Assembly: GCA_037349105.1 (NCBI GenBank) | Contig: JAYJMM010000114.1 | Coordinates: 868,001 to 932,000 of the forward strand | Direction: 5' to 3' | Length of the DNA: 64,000 bases | Origin: Limnomonas spitsbergensis | Taxonomy: Eukaryota; Chlorophyta; Chlorophyceae; Chlamydomonadales | Shown here: piece by piece, positions 37,501 to 43,500 of the stretch | Layout: each line of letters opens with the position of its first letter | Position numbering within the stretch: position 1 is the stretch's first letter | Translations under genes and position numbers: made by a program | Notes under the pieces: generated by a model | The model's database searches: none | What the model saw: only the letters and a program-made list of their open reading frames with translations | What the model was told of the DNA's origin: nothing

Positions 37501-40500
37501 AAGAGGGCGGGCAGCACAAACTCACTAATCGGAAGCTCCCACTCGCTCGTATTAGTTGAATTGACAAAGAGGGCGAAGCGCAGCACGAAGGCCCCTTTTT
37601 CCAGAACTCCAGGTCCGTACCAGGGGCCGTGCAGAGAGAGGCGTCGATCATGGACCACGGAGGCAATTTCAGCCGCCCTGTGAGAGCGGGCAGGGGACAC
37701 CAGGTGATTGTTGCAAGGCTTGGGGCATGCATCTGAGGCAGGGGACTCCATGTAATGATTGCAAGGCTTGGGGCATGTGCATATAGTACCATCATGTTTA
37801 GGCCCGGACCATATGCAAGAGGAAATCACGGGAGAGGACGGTATACAGCTTTCAGGTTCATGGCTGTCAGAGCATCAGCAATGCTTTCAGCAGGGTCCAG
37901 ATCCATGCCAAGCCAAGCCATGGACAACGCGGCGATCATTGTTTGAAAGTTAGGAATCGCCATCACACCTACTGAGAGGCTGCCGTCCCCTCCCCCCCGG
38001 GTTGTTTGTTCACACAAGCGAGGCAGTTGCCAGTTTTTACTAGGCTCCACGAGGGAGAGCGGCTCGGGACAGTTTGGGCTGGCCAAACGAAATACCCCGT
38101 CCGGCAAAAACGGCTACTTTGCTGACCCCCGGCCCACCCCGAGAGCACCCACCAGGAATACCAGTAGTTGGGTCGATTGTAGGGTGTGAGCACATCCAGG
38201 CCATAGTCCAGGTTTGCGATCTTCCAATCCAGCAGGGCCTGACCCGTCAGGTTGCTCCATGCTGCGAGCGAGAGGCAGGGGGGGGGGGGGCAGGCGACGG
38301 CCTTAATGCCCCAATGTGTGAGGAATGGAGACTGGAGACATGAGGCGTTGGATGCGTGTGCTCCAGCTGCAGGGAACAGCTCAGGTTTGAGCGCGTGTCA
38401 GCTACATTTCAGCTACACCACGGCCTACAGCCGTGGGGGGTTGGTGCAGTTTTTGGGCCATAAATTGCTTGAGGCCATAAATGGAGCCATGAATGGCCTG
38501 TTTTTGGGGCCATACATTTGTTTGTGCAGTTTTTAGGCCATAAATGGCCTGAGGCCATAAATGAGGCCATACATAATTAATTATTAGAAGACAAAAAAAG
38601 CCTGACTGGAAATGGCCAGGGGCACTTTGCTGCCGCGGAGCGGCTGCAGATCGGCTCTACAGTCGGCTCCGTAGATGGGGCTGACTTCTCACATGTGGCG
38701 CAGCATTGGGGCTTGCATGGCTCTCCATCGCCCTGAGTGGGTGGCGTTTGCAGACCTGGCCATTATGGTGGTGCCAACATCAGCTGAGGATGAGAGGACT
38801 TTCTCAGGCCTCAAGTTTGTCAAGAACAACCAGCGGGGCTGGCTGATTCACCCTCACTTGACTGATGCGTTGAGGCTGTTCCTGAGTGGCACATTTTCAG
38901 TGGCCAACTTACCCTTGCCGAGGCCATCCAGATCTGGGAGGATGCAGCCACAAAGAGGGGGCGCTACCACTACTCATCATGCATATCTGATATCTGATCC
39001 GTTGCATTTCTAATTTCGCATGTTTCAGCCTCGGACAGAACTCGGTATATCTCTGACTCGACCAGAAGTTGATTACCATGATTGTTGGTCTTACTTCCAT
39101 TGACTTGCGAATTTATATTCAGATTCAGTTTGAAGGCCTAAGTATAAGACCAGTTTGTAGGCTCAAACGGCTAGAGGTTTCTTGGTTCATTGCGACTCAC
39201 GACATTGACGGATTGGACTTGAACAGTTAAATTGCAACAGGTTTGGGACAAGAATCTTAAGTCAATGTTTATCAGGTTAGGGGGCTTCGCCCCCAAACAC
39301 CCACTGGGGGCCACTGACCCCCGGCCCCCAAGCAGGGGAGAAGACCGCACCGCCCCCGCTCGGCGGAAGCCGCGCCTTCCGCACTTTTTCACGCCTTGAT
39401 TTTTTTATTAAATATCCAACCTGGAAAAAAATCTGGTGTGGTGCAGCAAGCGTCCTGCTTGGCCAACTGCCACAGGCCGGGCATGGCTAGGTCTTCATTA
39501 GCCCTGCGACGGCCACCTCCCCAAACCCCTGAACCCTAAACTAGGCCACCTCAAGTCATCTGATGCATAGTCATAATCATAAGTCATATCTGAATTCCTG
39601 CATGGTATTGTGCATCAAGCTGCCGGCGACGTTGGCGTAGTTCTGCAGCGCTGTGAAGGTCCTTGCTACAATGCTGGACTATTGAAGCCCCACGTGCTGC
39701 CAAGGTGCCTAACCTGCGCCTCTAAAACGCGCAGCCGCCACACTGTTGAGTTAATGGGGGCGGGGGGGCGTCCAGGCCAGCCCCGAAGGGGCATATTGCA
39801 TTTTGCACAGCCCTCTTGTTCTCTTATAAGGCTCACCAAGGCCTATCTGCTAGAAGAATCTGCCCCCCCCTCCCCGCCATCCTCCCTAAACCAGTGGCGC
39901 AGAAACATGAACTTTGAGACCGGGCGTCAACTAATGGAGTTGCCTTGGTGCCGATCGGGCTATGCGTGCAGTCATACAGTGAAGAAAAGCAATATGTGCC
40001 TACAAATTTAATTCGTGGGGTTGAAAAGCAAATTGTGCCTACAAAAAATGGCCTTCCACTACGGCCTGAGCAATCCCGCTGTTTCTCTAAAGCGGAGTAT
40101 TGCCATGATACTACACTGCCACGCTGATAGTTTGGCGATTCAGTTTGGTGATAGTAATCACCAATCGGGTGGCAACGCATGGCAAAAGGAGCAAGAAGCA
40201 TTAACCAAAGCCCTACCACCACGTTTGCACCAACTAAGCCTTCCATCCCCACTCCATAACGTGAGCTTAGCATAGATCGTCACAACAAATTTCCTGTACT
40301 TGCTTGGTGGATACGCGTGCGTTACTTCACAATTTGTTGAGATGGAAGCAGAGCAAATTTGAAGTGAATCGTTTTGTCAGGTGGGTATTCTTTCACTGAG
40401 GCTGAATCACCATCAGAAATCCTTTCACCGATTTGCATCCAACATAATTAAATAGTTTGTCGTTCTCTCATTCACGGCCATTGCGCTTTGCCTTTGCGCA

Positions 40501-43500
40501 AATGCGCCCCCCCCATAAATGTTTATTTGTAACGTGCCTGCGGCAAAATATTTATCACGCAGGGGCGAGAAGCATTTAATTCAAACCCAATTCACAGGTA
40601 CAATTAATGATCTACAATTAAATCTGTAAAAGACAGCCAGCTTTTGTAAATACGGTAAGGCTCTTGCTGGCCAGTGAGATTATTTTAAGGATTTAAATAT
40701 TTAACTCAACCTGCTGTGAGGACCCAGGGTATGAACCTGCCAAGCTGGCGCACGCCAGCGATTCCCCCCCCCCCCCCCCCGACAGCCTCATTACTGAGCA
40801 ACCAAAGTTCAATATTTACAAACATAGCACGCCCCTTTTCCATGCCCCCCCCCCCCCCCCCATTCGTTCTAGTTTTGCGTGAACTGGAAAGCGCACAACA
40901 GGAGATCATCAAATCACCAAACCATCTCAGCAGTCAGTTTACAGAAGCGGGTGGGGGCATGGGGGAAACATGTACCTGTTTCCCCCCCCCCCAAAACAGG
41001 CACCTGGGGGCATGGGGGAAACATGTACCTGTTTCCCCTCCCCCAAAACAGGCACCTGGGGGCATGGGGGAAACATGTACCTGTTTCCCCCCCCCCAAAA
41101 CAGGCACCTGGCTGGACTCCGCGACAAACCTACATTTCACACACTGCTTAGGTCTGCACTGCGGTAATGGTCATGTGTTTCGTTTTTTCTTAACTCTGGC
41201 AGGCCACCCCGCAGCCGCAGAGGCCCGATTGGAGCCAAACCTAGAATGGCCAACAGGCACCGGCCTGACCAGCATGGCTGGCCATGTAAGGTGCCCCCAG
41301 TCCATTAGGCCACAAGGTAGATGACCTGCAGCCCATGAAATGCCCATGAAAAAGAAACACAGGCCGTTGCGTGACTCACTGGGTGTAGGGTTTAGGGTTT
41401 AAGGTTATAGGGTTTAGGGTTTGTGACTCACGAAGGTACATGGCCAGCAAGACTCCCGCGGGGCACACCTCCACCTCGTAAAACGAATAGTCTCTGTAAG
41501 CACCAAAAACACACACACAATCTTCAGGAACGCTATCATGAGCCAGCACCATAAACGCACAGTCTTCAGGAACGCAATCATGTGTCAGCACCATGAACAC
41601 ACAGTCTTCAGGAACGCAATCATGTGGGTGCGTGGATCCTATCACCACTTGCAGGGACAGTTTGTCCCTAGTGGGCCAGTGATGGCTGCGCGGCGGCTTT
41701 GGAGGGGATAAGAGACCAGAGACCTGAGACCACAATGCGACCACTAAACCCACAGGCAGTTACCAGTATGCATTGATTGACATTCTAAAACCCACATGGC
41801 AGTGTGAGGCATCGATCGATTCCTAAACCCACAAGGCAGTGCTGCATCAATCGATTCCTAAACCCACATGGCGGCGCTGAATCGATTGCATGTTCAGGAC
41901 ATTCGTTCGTCACTGTGGATGAGCAGGGGCGAAATGAGGCAGGGGGACTCACAGCGAAATCTCATGGGCCAGCTTGTCGAAGTTTGCCAGGAACTCGGGC
42001 CAGTTGGGGTTCTGCGATTTGAGAGGACAGTGCACGGGGCAGGCTGAGTCATACAATTGTGGGTGGACTAGTCGTAATATGCCTTGTGCACAGAAAAAAA
42101 CGAAGCCTTCGTACCTTCTAGCGGTAAAAAACATGGCTAAGCCTCAGTCCGAAATCTGAAACATTTTTTCTGGTACCGGTGGTCATAGCCGCGCCTGGCC
42201 AGAAGCCTGAAGGAGGTAGCTTTTGTAGTCGCAAATGGTTTATTTTTCCCGCTGCAATACCTGTCCCTACAATATTCTCTTGGTGTCTGTAGGCAGCGAC
42301 GTGGTGTAGCGATGCAGGCCAGAGTTTGTATAACTGCTCGCCAAAAAACCTCTGAGGCCATCGGGCGGCCACCTGTGGCCTGTGCGCTATTGGGGACCGA
42401 ATAGAGCCTTGAACGGCCTATATTTGCTGGCTCAAGCAGCAAGTCTTCCTGCACCAGGCCCCCTGAGATGTGATGCAGCTTGACTGAAGCTCAAGCACAT
42501 AAAATTAAGCGTTTCTGGCATACTGGTAGTCCGGTACCGGTGCTAATATAATTTGGGACTTCGTTTTGCTAAGGCTCTCAGGAACTACAGCCGCGCATCA
42601 ATTTTGATGATGTGATACCGTAATTTTGGAGGGAGCAAAGTGATCATTTGCTGGAAAACCTGTTGCAGCAGCTCTGATCACATTGTAATTGGTCAGTGTG
42701 ATTACAGCATCTCTCTATCTCTTTAAACATGATGTACCATCCTTCGCATGACACTCCCCGCATCTTAAATTATCCATGGGGTGCGCGGAGTTGCTGCCGG
42801 GTGTATACTACCAGTACTTATTTCCAGGCAGGTGCCTGCTGGGATGAAAAAAAATGAAGCACTGCTGACCTGGCAGTTCGCACAGCGCCTGCAGCCAGCT
42901 TCTGCACTGGGTACGAAGTGTGCTGATAGATAAATTATTATCCATAGTATTTTTGCCGTTCACGAATATTTTTTAATTCGTATCAATAGTGCTGCCTGTA
43001 GGAAAATTATCTAGCGGGTGGCGGGCAGTGTAATGTGAAGTACGGTACCACATGTTTCATACCGTGTTGTCTAACCCACAATCTTACCATGGCTGTACAA
43101 TTAGAGGCCTACAGACCTCGGCCACACTATCATGGATGGGAATCAGAGCTCGGTCTCACTATCATGGAAAGGTTTGAGGGCTCAGCCACGCTACCAACAT
43201 CATGCATGGGGATCAGGGCTCCGCCACGCTACCGACATCATGCATGGGGATCAGGGCTCGGCCGCATGGAAGCTTCGCCAATACTGAAGGCTGGACTGGT
43301 ACAGGAAGCTCAGGCCAATTACCCGACACAAATGCAATACCTTGCTGTGCAGCAAACTAGAAAAGAGGTGCATGCACTACACAGGCTGTTCAGCTGCTCC
43401 TAATGAGCCCTTTCCTTTCAACTCAGGCCACCTTAACCTCCTTTGGAACATCCAGTCCGCTGCATACAGGTCTAATGATAAGGGCCTGAACTACATGAAC

